DNA of 64,000 nt from an uncultured Maribacter sp. (GTDB lineage Bacteria > Bacteroidota > Bacteroidia > Flavobacteriales > Flavobacteriaceae), in the NCBI GenBank assembly GCA_947493885.1, contig CANLTE010000008.1, forward strand, positions 41,803-105,802, written 5' to 3'. Each line of letters begins with the position of its first letter. The first letter of the stretch is position 1. Below the pieces are notes generated by a model. That model saw only the letters and a program-made list of their open reading frames with translations, had not been told where the DNA came from and searched no databases. The position numbers were made by a program, and so were the translations under genes. This document shows positions 46,032-55,700 of this stretch, in pieces.

Positions 46032-47717
46032 CTATTTTTTTTCCTCAATTTTCGCCCAAGTATCTCTTAATCCAACGGTTTTATTAAAAACCAATTTATC
46101 CTCAGAAGTATCCGGATCCACACAAAAATATCCTAGTCTTTGAAACTGCATTTGATCTCCTGCTTTTGCTTCTTTTAAACTAGGTTCTAAAAATCCAGTA
46201 ATAACCTCTAAAGAATTTGGGTTTACAAATTCCATAAAATCTTTATCCTTATGCGTATCTGGACTTTCGTCAGTAAACAAGCGATCGTATAATCTTACTT
46301 CAGCCTCCAATGCATGACTAATAGATACCCAATGAAGTGTCCCCTTTACTTTTCGCAAACTTTCTTCGGTTCCACTACCACTTTTACTTTTAGGGTCGTA
46401 TGTACATTGAATTTCCGTAATATTACCATCGGTATCTTTTGTACAACTCTCTGCCCTAATTATATAAGCATTCTTTAAGCGAACTTCCTTGCCTAATTTT
46501 AACCTAAAAAACTTTTTATTAGCCTCTTCTCTAAAATCCTCCTTCTCTATATATATTTCCCTAGAAAAAGGAATCTTTCTTGAGCCCGCACTATCATCCT
46601 CCGGATTATTTTCAGCATCTAACCATTCTTCTTCACCTTCAGGATAATTAGTAATCACAACCTTAACCGGATCCAACACACCCATAACCCTTGGCGCAAC
46701 TTTATTTAAATGATTACGCACCTGAAATTCCAACAACGAAACGTCAATTAAATTATCACGCTTAGCAATACCAATAGTATCGGCAAAATTTCTGATAGAC
46801 TCTGGTGAATATCCTCTTCTTCGTAAACCAGAAATTGTTGGCATTCTGGGATCATCCCAGCCATTAACAACACCACTTTCCACCAACTGTGCAAGTTTAC
46901 GTTTACTTACAACAGTATGACTCAAGTTTCTCCTAGCGAACTCTCGTTGCTTTGGTCTCACCTTGTTACTGTCATAAACTTGATCTAAAAACCAGTCGTA
47001 CAACTCTCTATGCATTGCAAATTCAAGTGTACAAAACGAGTGAGAAACCTGTTCTATATAATCACTCTCACCATGTGTCCAATCATACATTGGGTAAATA
47101 CACCAATCGGTATTAGTTCTGTGATGAGCCTTATGTAGTATTCTATAAATAATTGGATCACGCATCAGCATATTCGAAGATGTCATATCAATTTTAGCTC
47201 TCAAAACATGTGACCCCTCTTTAAAATCACCGTTTTTCATGGCCTCAAACAGTCTTAAATTTTCAACAACAGACCTATTTCTATATGGGCTTTCTACTCC
47301 AGCTTCCGTTGGTGTGCCTTTTTGTTTTGCCATTTCCTCCGAAGATTGCTCATCAACATATGCTTTTCCTTCCTTAATCAGATTCACTGCCCAATCATAC
47401 AATTGTTGAAAATAATCCGAAGCATACCTTTCGGTATCCCATTGATACCCCAACCATTCTACATCTTTTTTTATCGCATCTACAAACTCCTGTTCCTCTT
47501 TTGCCGGATTTGTGTCATCAAACCTAAGATTTACTGGAGCGTTATAACTTAAACCTAGACCAAAATTTAAGCAAATAGAGCTTGCGTGTCCAATGTGTAA
47601 ATATCCATTAGGTTCAGGTGGAAAACGAAACCTTAAATCCTCCTTTGGAAAGCCATTTTTAAGGTCTTCTTCAACAATATGCTCTATAAAATTAAGAGAC
47701 TTAGGCGCATCACTCAT
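46032..47717 (-). CDS. glnS: Glutaminyl-tRNA synthetase
   Basis: I choose the ATG at 47717 (MSDAPKSLNFIEHIVEEDL), giving 561 residues. An ATG three codons upstream is also possible. PPEPNGYLHIGHAS carries the HIGH motif, and VVSKRKL is the KMSKS equivalent. RFDDTNPAKEEQEFVD is the class I GlnRS active-site strand. It charges tRNA-Gln. A -7 element lies about 20 nt upstream. The 213-bp gap downstream holds no clear terminator. Confidence 0.96.
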   Translation of the reverse strand: MSDAPKSLNFIEHIVEEDLKNGFPKEDLRFRFPPEPNGYLHIGHASSICLNFGLGLSYNAPVNLRFDDTNPAKEEQEFVDAIKKDVEWLGYQWDTERYASDYFQQLYDWAVNLIKEGKAYVDEQSSEEMAKQKGTPTEAGVESPYRNRSVVENLRLFEAMKNGDFKEGSHVLRAKIDMTSSNMLMRDPIIYRILHKAHHRTNTDWCIYPMYDWTHGESDYIEQVSHSFCTLEFAMHRELYDWFLDQVYDSNKVRPKQREFARRNLSHTVVSKRKLAQLVESGVVNGWDDPRMPTISGLRRRGYSPESIRNFADTIGIAKRDNLIDVSLLEFQVRNHLNKVAPRVMGVLDPVKVVITNYPEGEEEWLDAENNPEDDSAGSRKIPFSREIYIEKEDFREEANKKFFRLKLGKEVRLKNAYIIRAESCTKDTDGNITEIQCTYDPKSKSGSGTEESLRKVKGTLHWVSISHALEAEVRLYDRLFTDESPDTHKDKDFMEFVNPNSLEVITGFLEPSLKEAKAGDQMQFQRLGYFCVDPDTSEDKLVFNKTVGLRDTWAKIEEKK

Positions 47718-47738
47718 GGTATTCATATTTATGAATCG

Positions 47739-47746
47739 CAAAAGTA
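47739..47746 (-). promoter_or_regulatory. -7 promoter element for glnS
   Basis: The minus strand reads TACTTTTG, a perfect TAnnTTTG match, 21 nt before the ATG at 47717. Confidence 0.55.
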
Positions 47747-47979
47747 GCAAAAATGCAGCAACGACTGGTCTTAAAATACATAGACACTATAATAAATGAA
47801 TTTCACAACACTTTTAAATAGCCATACAACAATAAATTTATTCACCAAACTATATTCGACATATTTGTTGTTATATAATCCTTAATCGATGAATTGTACA
47901 AATGCTGTTGATAAAATTATGAATTAACCCCAAATCTATCACAGCGCTTAAAACCACGTAGAACAAAAACCTACTCCTC

Positions 47980-50229
47980 ATGGAATCGAAAAAAAATGTA
48001 ATTCAAAAAACAATCATCGTCTTGTTATTGCTAATGGGTGTAACAAACCTATCTGCACAAATTTTAATTAACGCTCCAACACCTGCCGATAATCCAAATT
48101 TAAGTGGAAACTCACCTTGGACTGCCATTTGTGCGGGAAACTCAGGGTTCAACGAATATTTTGTAAACGTTACTTGGACCGGTACTACCAACAGTGGTAA
48201 CGAATTTATTCTAGAATTATCCGATTCGGCTGGTGATTTCTCATCAGCAACTGAACTAGCTAAAACTAGCACACAAAACGCCAATACCGATTTTGATTTA
48301 CAATTTGCTATTCCAACTACTACTAGGGGGCAAGGCTACAGAATGCGAGTAAGAAGTACAAATCCAGCAGCAACAGGCTCCGTGTCTGATGCCTACAATA
48401 TGTACTATATGGATGTCACAACCAATTTAAATATTAGTGAGTTAGGTAATGGAGTTCCTCCAGGAACAATATGCAATCCTACCTCAGTTTTTCTACAAGT
48501 AGATAATATTGCAAACCCTGAAACCTATCAGTATATTTGGTATAGAAGCGGTACTGAATTAACAGGAGAAAAAGGGCACACTATTACGGCTACCACAAGT
48601 GGTATGTACAATGCAATAATAGATTACGGTCCTATATGTACAGGTTCTGGTAATACAGATTCTAATATAGTAGACGTAACTATTGGTTCTTCAAGCAACG
48701 GTATATCCATAAACCCTCCAAGTAAAACCGCTTTATGTACTGGAGAATCGGAGACACTTTCTATAAATATTACTGACCCCAACTGGTCATATCAATGGTT
48801 TAAAAACAATATCAGTATTCCAGGAGCAATTGCTTCAACTTATACCGTAGATGCTGCAAATCCAGGTTTTGAGGGAGATTATCAAATAGAGATTACTCCT
48901 GCCGGTGGATGTCCAGAAATGTCTGCTGCGGTAATTATGAGTAATGCAGACAACTTTACAGTAACCAGGGTTAACCCTGAAAACATAGTTGTTTTACCTT
49001 CTCAACCAGAAACATTAAGTGTTACTACAACCGCCATTTCTCCCACATATCAATGGTATAGGAATAATAATCCAATACCTAGTGAAACTAACAGTTCGTT
49101 AAACATAACTCAAGATGGTACATATCATGTTTCTGTAACCCAAGGCGGAGGCGCATGTCCAGGTACCATAAAAAATTCAGAAAATACAATTGCAGTAGTT
49201 CCTGCTTCCTTTGAGATTGTAGTAGATTACCAAAGTGCCTATACTTCTTGCGTATCAACCACTACCCAGCTAGAAATGATAACTATAAACGCAATTGACG
49301 GAAGTGGTACAAAAACAGATGTAACCACTGCTTTACAAAATGACTTTAACTATCAATGGCAAATAGATGGAACAGATGTTTCAGGTGCAACATCTTCGTC
49401 AATATCACTTGCCACTCCAAACGAAAATGGTATTTATACACTAAATGCGAATTTAGCAACCTATAACGAGGTATCCAATACACTTCCAGTTCAATTACTA
49501 ACCAGTGAAACTCTTGCAGTTAATAGTACAAGTACAGTTTACTGTAGTTCTGGAGATACTGTTACCATAACAACAACTACAGATTTAACAGGAGCCAGCT
49601 TTTCATGGGAAAAAGATGGGGTATCTGTAAATACATCTAGTGAAGCGTTAACAGTAAGTGACACAGGAATATACCGATTGGTTGTTGATAGAAATGGATG
49701 TTCTCTAACTTCCAATGAAATATCCATAACACCATTGGATCCAAACCTTATAAGCATGGATATAGATGGCGATGTTGTTTTTCCCGAAGGAAGCTCTAGA
49801 AGTGTAACTGCTTCTGGTGGTACAGCATACAGATGGCTTAATCAAGCTAATACTGAGATAAGTACTTCCAGCTCTTTTACATTTACAGAAGAAGGATCAT
49901 ATACACTAATAGCAAATATTGACAATTGCGAGATTGTAAGACCAATAAACGTGGTTTATCAAGATTTGTTTAATGTGCCAAATGTTATAACTCCAAACGG
50001 AGATGGCGCCAATGATCAATGGGTTATCCCTAATTCATATTCCAATAAATCAGACGTAAACGTAATTATATATAATGATAAAGGAGAAGAAATTGTTAAT
50101 GAACTAAGCTACCAAAACAATTGGCCATCTTCATCAACATCTTTTCCTAAACAAAACATGGTGTTTTACTATGTAATTAAAAACACCTCAGAAACATTAA
50201 AACAGGGTACTATTACAGTTATCCGATAA
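47980..50229 (+). CDS. Secreted Ig-repeat protein with CHU_C (type B) sorting domain
   Basis: This 749-residue protein has a signal peptide (about 1-26, ending LSAQ). Its body has at least five Ig-like repeats recognisable by YxW-xxxG-xxxxG cores (YIWYRSG, YQWFKN, YQWYRN, YQWQIDG, FSWEKDG). The C-terminus from about residue 663 is NVPNVITPNGDGANDQW, with NVIIYNDKGE and MVFYYVI, the gliding motility-associated C-terminal domain that directs type IX secretion (type B). The product should be surface attached or released. The next gene (PorP/SprF) begins 6 bp after its stop, as in sprB-sprF type pairs. Confidence 0.9.
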   Translation: MESKKNVIQKTIIVLLLLMGVTNLSAQILINAPTPADNPNLSGNSPWTAICAGNSGFNEYFVNVTWTGTTNSGNEFILELSDSAGDFSSATELAKTSTQNANTDFDLQFAIPTTTRGQGYRMRVRSTNPAATGSVSDAYNMYYMDVTTNLNISELGNGVPPGTICNPTSVFLQVDNIANPETYQYIWYRSGTELTGEKGHTITATTSGMYNAIIDYGPICTGSGNTDSNIVDVTIGSSSNGISINPPSKTALCTGESETLSINITDPNWSYQWFKNNISIPGAIASTYTVDAANPGFEGDYQIEITPAGGCPEMSAAVIMSNADNFTVTRVNPENIVVLPSQPETLSVTTTAISPTYQWYRNNNPIPSETNSSLNITQDGTYHVSVTQGGGACPGTIKNSENTIAVVPASFEIVVDYQSAYTSCVSTTTQLEMITINAIDGSGTKTDVTTALQNDFNYQWQIDGTDVSGATSSSISLATPNENGIYTLNANLATYNEVSNTLPVQLLTSETLAVNSTSTVYCSSGDTVTITTTTDLTGASFSWEKDGVSVNTSSEALTVSDTGIYRLVVDRNGCSLTSNEISITPLDPNLISMDIDGDVVFPEGSSRSVTASGGTAYRWLNQANTEISTSSSFTFTEEGSYTLIANIDNCEIVRPINVVYQDLFNVPNVITPNGDGANDQWVIPNSYSNKSDVNVIIYNDKGEEIVNELSYQNNWPSSSTSFPKQNMVFYYVIKNTSETLKQGTITVIR

Positions 50230-50235
50230 TTGACC

Positions 50236-52326
50236 ATGAAACTACGAAACCTAATCTTAATGCTATTTGTTGCGACTTTGACGCTAACCACAGTTAAAGC
50301 GCAAGATAATGATGACCCTATTTTACCTTATAAAGTCGCGCCACAGAATTTACTTAAATTCAATAGGTTTTTAATAAACCCTACGTTTTCAACAGTAAGG
50401 GAAGATAAATCCTATATAAATCTTTTACATAGAAATCAATCCGCACAGTTTGATGACAATGAGCAAACTTATTTTTTAAGTTATAGCGGTAGAATTGGTG
50501 ATCGCAGTGGTTTAGGTTTAAGTCTTTATTCTCAGCAGTTAGGTACGCTTTCTAATATTGGAGCCTTAGCAAATTATGCTTATGGTGTAAAATTAAGTGA
50601 TAAAAGTAACTTTACCTTTGGGGCAAATTTAGCATACTACAGTTCTGGTTTAAATAGAAATAGTGTTGATATTGTTGATGTCAACGATTTCAGAATTAAT
50701 GGAACTCAAGATAGCAATGTACTATCATTTCAGCCCGGTTTCAACTTATCGTACGGCAATTTTGATTTTGGTGTTTTTGCCGAAGATTTATTTGATTACG
50801 ATTTAAAATCGAGTGAATCGCTAACAGAATTTAAAGACAAAACGTTTTCTTCTCATTTACAATATACCCATCAGTTTAAAAATGGAGATGGTATTATGGA
50901 AAGCGCACGCCTAATGCCTTTAATTAGAGCTAAAAAAATAGGAGAAGAAGAAGTTACTTTAGGTGGTAGCTTAATTTTAGATTTACCAAAACTTGGTTGG
51001 GTTCAAGCAGGTTACGATAGTTTTTATGGAGCTTCAGCAGGTTTAGGTTTTAACATTAACAGAAGACTTTCTTTAGGTTATACTATGGAAAAAGGTCTAT
51101 CAACAAATTTTGACAATTTTGGTTTAACCCATGAAATATCTCTTGCATATTCCTTTACACCAAATCTTACCGAAGACCGTGTAATGTTAGAAGATGACTA
51201 CGAAGATAGTTTAGTAGATGCGGAAGAACCCACAAATAAAATTGCAACCAACGAAGAAATTGAGGAGCTCAAAAGAAAGCTCGCCGAAAATGATGCTATT
51301 CTTGCTGAATTAATGTTTCGTCAAGATTCGTTAGAAGCAGGTCGTCAAAAAGACCTTGAGCGCAGATTTGAAATGGTAATGCGTATGGTTCGTAATGAAA
51401 CCAAAGGAAAAAGACCAGATTTAGAAAAACGTGCGGAAGAACTTTTCTTTACAGGAAAAAACAAGCCTCAAATTACTTTAAATGAGCCAAACACAACCGA
51501 GGAAAAAAATAATACGATTTCATCTGCCGCTCCAGCAACTAACTACAACGACAATATTATTGAAAAAGTAACTCAAAAAAGAGATGCTATCGTTACCACT
51601 AATACGCAAACAAACCCATCTACAACAAAAACATCAAAGCCTACACAAGATAAAATCAAAAGCAGAAGATTTAGAAATCTTGATGGGGTAGAAGACGGTT
51701 ATTATGTTGTTGCAAACGTATACAAAGGTGGACATTATATGGATAAATTTATTTCCAACTTAGAAGAAAAAGGAATAAATGCTGACTATGTTGACAATCC
51801 ACAAAATGGTCTTAAGTATGTGTATCTTCAACGATATGATACTTGGGAAGAAGCAGCAAATGCTCATAAAAGCAGTTTTAATAGAAACTACGATGGTGCA
51901 ACATGGATAATGAATGTAGACAACAAATACACTAACGAAGCTTATGCTACAAATGTTGACAAGCTAAAAGAAAAATCATCTAAGTACAATATAGAAAGTC
52001 TTCAGAAAAATGTAGTTGCCAAAGACAAAGTTGCCTCTACCGAGCCTTCTACAAAAAGCTATAAAATTGATGGTGTAGGTTCTGGATACTACATTATTGC
52101 TAATGTTTTCGCAAACCCTAAAAACGCCAATAGATTTGTTAAACTATTAAACTCTTTGGGTCTTAATGCTAGTTACTTTATTAATGAAGAAAACAATTAT
52201 AGATACGTTTATCTAAAACGTCATAATTCTTGGAACAGCGCATTAATATCTTACTATACCAATTTAAACGATTCATATAATGATAAAATGTGGATCATGC
52301 GAGTTAATCCTAATCAAATGGCATAA
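50236..52326 (+). CDS. PorP/SprF-type secretion membrane protein with two C-terminal SPOR-like modules
   Basis: I choose the ATG at 50236 (MKLRNLILMLFVATL), which gives a proper signal peptide ending VKAQ and 696 residues. The SprF-like barrel part is about 25-315 (NPTFSTVREDKSYINLLHRNQ, in two parts, and a typical GLGFNINRRLSLGY near its end). A coiled coil at about 335-395 and a low-complexity linker follow. Two SPOR-like modules lie at about 485-558 and 613-690, each with GYY(V/I)(V/I)ANV and a closing W-I-M. SprF-like proteins are usually only about 300-350 residues, so the extension is unusual. It probably docks a type B secreted adhesin, with the extension reaching peptidoglycan. A strong terminator follows. 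Confidence 0.88.
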   Translation: MKLRNLILMLFVATLTLTTVKAQDNDDPILPYKVAPQNLLKFNRFLINPTFSTVREDKSYINLLHRNQSAQFDDNEQTYFLSYSGRIGDRSGLGLSLYSQQLGTLSNIGALANYAYGVKLSDKSNFTFGANLAYYSSGLNRNSVDIVDVNDFRINGTQDSNVLSFQPGFNLSYGNFDFGVFAEDLFDYDLKSSESLTEFKDKTFSSHLQYTHQFKNGDGIMESARLMPLIRAKKIGEEEVTLGGSLILDLPKLGWVQAGYDSFYGASAGLGFNINRRLSLGYTMEKGLSTNFDNFGLTHEISLAYSFTPNLTEDRVMLEDDYEDSLVDAEEPTNKIATNEEIEELKRKLAENDAILAELMFRQDSLEAGRQKDLERRFEMVMRMVRNETKGKRPDLEKRAEELFFTGKNKPQITLNEPNTTEEKNNTISSAAPATNYNDNIIEKVTQKRDAIVTTNTQTNPSTTKTSKPTQDKIKSRRFRNLDGVEDGYYVVANVYKGGHYMDKFISNLEEKGINADYVDNPQNGLKYVYLQRYDTWEEAANAHKSSFNRNYDGATWIMNVDNKYTNEAYATNVDKLKEKSSKYNIESLQKNVVAKDKVASTEPSTKSYKIDGVGSGYYIIANVFANPKNANRFVKLLNSLGLNASYFINEENNYRYVYLKRHNSWNSALISYYTNLNDSYNDKMWIMRVNPNQMA

Positions 52327-52629
52327 AGTTTATTGATTAGAACTTAAATTAATTAGACCTCTATTTTACAATATATTTTAGTAAAATAGAGGTCTAATTT
52401 TTGCTATCTCCACCAGCTTTTTCCTACAAACAGTATATCGATAAGCCCAAATAAACAAAGGCTTAAAAGATGATTACCATATATAATTTGATTTTCACAA
52501 CATAAAATCCTGCTACTACAACAATAAATTCTGTAGCTCATTATAATAGATAATATTTGTTAAGAATGTTCCCTAAGTCTATAGGTTTATATGTAAAGAA
52601 GATTGCGAGAACATAATAAAAAATTAATA
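52327..52629. other. Intergenic stretch between the PorP/SprF gene and the giant adhesin gene
   Basis: After the terminator at 52351-52402 the remaining part is AT-rich. TAATATTTG near 52552 is one base too long for a perfect -7 element. I see no other structure or open frame here before 52630. Confidence 0.55.
52351..52402 (+). terminator. Rho-independent terminator of the PorP/SprF gene
   Basis: A perfect 19-bp stem (52351-52369 with 52381-52399) with an 11-base loop, then five T. It separates the PorP/SprF gene from the giant adhesin gene. Confidence 0.93.
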
Positions 52630-52731
52630 ATGCAGATGAAATACGAATATACGTTTACCTCAAAAAACTATACCTCGTATACCGATTTGGTGTTGATTAC
52701 ACCTATTAAACCAAATTCTATTGCCGGATGA
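52630..52731 (+). CDS. Possible 33-residue upstream ORF coupled to the giant adhesin gene
   Basis: ATG at 52630 opens a frame of 33 codons (MQMKYEYTFTSKNYTSY, then DLVLITPIKPNSIAG). Its TGA stop at 52729-52731 overlaps the adhesin ATG at 52728 in the arrangement ATGA. That is the usual sign of translational coupling. The peptide has no known family. It may be a leader ORF rather than a functional protein. Confidence 0.35.
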   Translation: MQMKYEYTFTSKNYTSYTDLVLITPIKPNSIAG

Positions 52732-55700
52732 AGCTATTGCAAAACAAAACCAACAAACTATTACTGCTTATTTTCTTAACAATATCCAGTCTTGGGTATT
52801 CTCAAGTTAAAAATGACTTTGATGTTCGATATTCAGCAGATATTCGTGGTGAATTAACATTTATTGCCAATAACATTGTTAACCGTCAGGTAGACGGGCA
52901 TTGGGAAGGTGCATGGGAAGGAAGAGGAAGAAACAGAGTTTGGAATCCACAAGCAACATGGATTCCCGCAGAAAGTCCTAACGATCCTTATAACGAAACA
53001 GGAAGTTCATCCGATTACAACGATGACCTCAATATGCAATATATTGATGTTGATAACGACAACGATACTTTTAGCTCCAGTAGTGCCACATTAGATGTTC
53101 CAGATGAAGGTTGCGCCTTAGTAAGATATGCGGGTCTGTACTGGTCTGCGGTTTATGTAAACTCGGACAGGAGCAATATAGACAATATAAAATTTAAAAC
53201 ACCAGGAGGTGCCTATCAAGACATTACAGCAGACGAAATTCTTTTTGATGGTGCTGGTGATGCAGATTTTGGATATTATAGCCCATACGCTTGTTATAAA
53301 GATGTAACCTCTATAATTACAGGTCTTTCAAACCCCGATGGGGAGTATACCGTAGCCAACGTACTTGCAAGTAACGGAAGTAATATCTCTGGTGGTATCT
53401 CTGGTGGTTGGACCATGGTTATTGTTTATGAAAACCCGAATCTCCCTGGTAGTAAATACATTACTACTTTTGATGGTTATGCTGGCATTGCATCTGCAGC
53501 TCCAGATGTTGACATTTTTGTTGATGGTTTTACAACATTACCTGCTCCATTTAATGTTAGAGCCAATATCGGAATTGCCGCTCTTGAAGGGGATAACCGT
53601 ATTAGTGGAGATGGCTTGTCTATTAACGCTAATGGATCATTTACACCTCTTAGTAGTACCGTAAATCCAGCAACCAACTTTTTTAACTCCAACATATCTA
53701 TTGATCCCAATATTGTTACCACGCGTAATCCAAATAGTGATAACACTTTAGGTTGGGATGTAGATTTATTCCCTGTAACCAACGTTCCAAACAATAATGT
53801 AATTCCAAACGATGCAACAAGTGCCACTTTAAGGTTAAGTTCTACCCAAGATAAATATGATGTTTTCTTTACCTCGTTTGATGTTGAAATTATAGAGCCT
53901 AATATTGTATTGGAAAAAAGAGTAAATACACCTGGTGGGGTAGATATTACTGGGCAAGGCGTAAATCTAGGGCAAACATTAGATTATGTGCTATCATTTC
54001 AAAATATTGGTAATGATGACGCTGATAATTATACCATTAGAGATGTTCTACCATTAAATGTAGCGCCCCCAAACGGAACCGATTTTACGGCTGCAGACAT
54101 GGTTCTTCCTACAGGAGTAACCTATACGTACGACCCAGCAATAAGAACAGTAATATTTACTATACCTAACAATTTGGTAGAACAAGGACTTACCACATAT
54201 TCTATAAGAATGCGCGTTCAAGTTGCAGAAAACTGTTTTGACTTTATTGATGCTTGTTCCGATTTAATACAAAACTTAGCCTATTCAACCTACCACGGAG
54301 TAGAAAATACTGCTTTAATAACAGATGATCCTAGTGTTACCGATTTTAACGCATGTGGATTTATAGTTCCTGGAGCAACTAACTTTTTACTAGATGATCT
54401 TTCTGATTGTAATTTTGCAAGAACTGTTGAGCTTTGTGGTAACGAAGCAGTTCTTGATGCCGGAAATGGGTTTGATGAATATATTTGGTATTTAGACACC
54501 AATGGTAATAACCAAATAGATGTTGGTATTGATACCCTTCTACCTTCCGATGGAGACCCAGATAATGATATTAGCACATACGTGGTTACTGAAATTGGCA
54601 CATATATCGTTGATAAAATAGTTGCAGATCCCTGTAAAGGTTTTAAAGAAGTTATTACTGTTGCCTCTTATGGAGAAGGAGTAATACCAAATCCTATAAT
54701 TGAATATTTTAATGATGTAAATTCAGATACTGACCCTTCAAATGATTTAGCTGGCGAAATAGTTGAATGTAGTATTGATAGGGACTTGTTACCAAAACTA
54801 TTCCTCTGTGGAATAGGCGATACTAGATTACTACAGGTTAATATTCTTGATGCTCAAAACATCGTATGGCAAAAGTTAGTTGAGGGCAGTTGCGAAGGGG
54901 ATGACCCTGGTGATGATTGCGCAAATAAAAATTTAACATGCGACTGGAATGAAGTAAGTACAGGTAATAACTACCTAGTTAATGATGCTGGTAAATATAG
55001 ATTGTCTGTAACCTACCAAAACGGATGTACAAGTCGTTTCTATTTTAATGTTTTTCAAAATACTTTAGATCTTATATATAATCACAATGATATTATTTGT
55101 ACCACAAATGGTAACATTACAATTACTAATTTAGGGGCGGGTTATGGATACCAATTGGTAGATGATGCCACCAGTGAAGTTATAATCCCTTTTAGTGCTA
55201 ATAATGGCCCTAACTTCGATTTCAGAACAGGTGAAAATGGTGCATACAGAGTACAAGTAACACAACTGGATAATACGGGAACTCCAATTGTGGATGGTTG
55301 TATTTTTGAAACTCCCGTAATTGGCATTGTAGAAAGAGATGTACAATATAACGTAAGTACTACGGCTTCAAGTTGTACCAATTTAGGTGCCGCCACAATT
55401 CAAGTCACTAATGCGGACGCAATCTATAATTATGAAATTAGATTAGATGATGGCTCCAATGGAGGGTTAGGAACATTGGTTGATGATGAATTGGCTCAAA
55501 CAAATAACAGCTTTACTTTTTCCGGGTTAAACCCTGGTAATTATATTGCCTATGTAACAACTGATGATGGCTGCTCATATAATGAGGAAATTACCATAAT
55601 CAATGAAAACAACTTAGATTTAATTGCACAGGTGTCACAACACATTAGCTGTAAAGAGGGGAACATTCAAATGAACTCTATAGGAGGGCAAACTCCACAT

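Noticed and set aside
47951..47966. A further parS-like sequence (ACCACGTAGAACA)
   Set aside because: The palindrome is broken at several positions and it does not match the 16-bp consensus of the two perfect sites.
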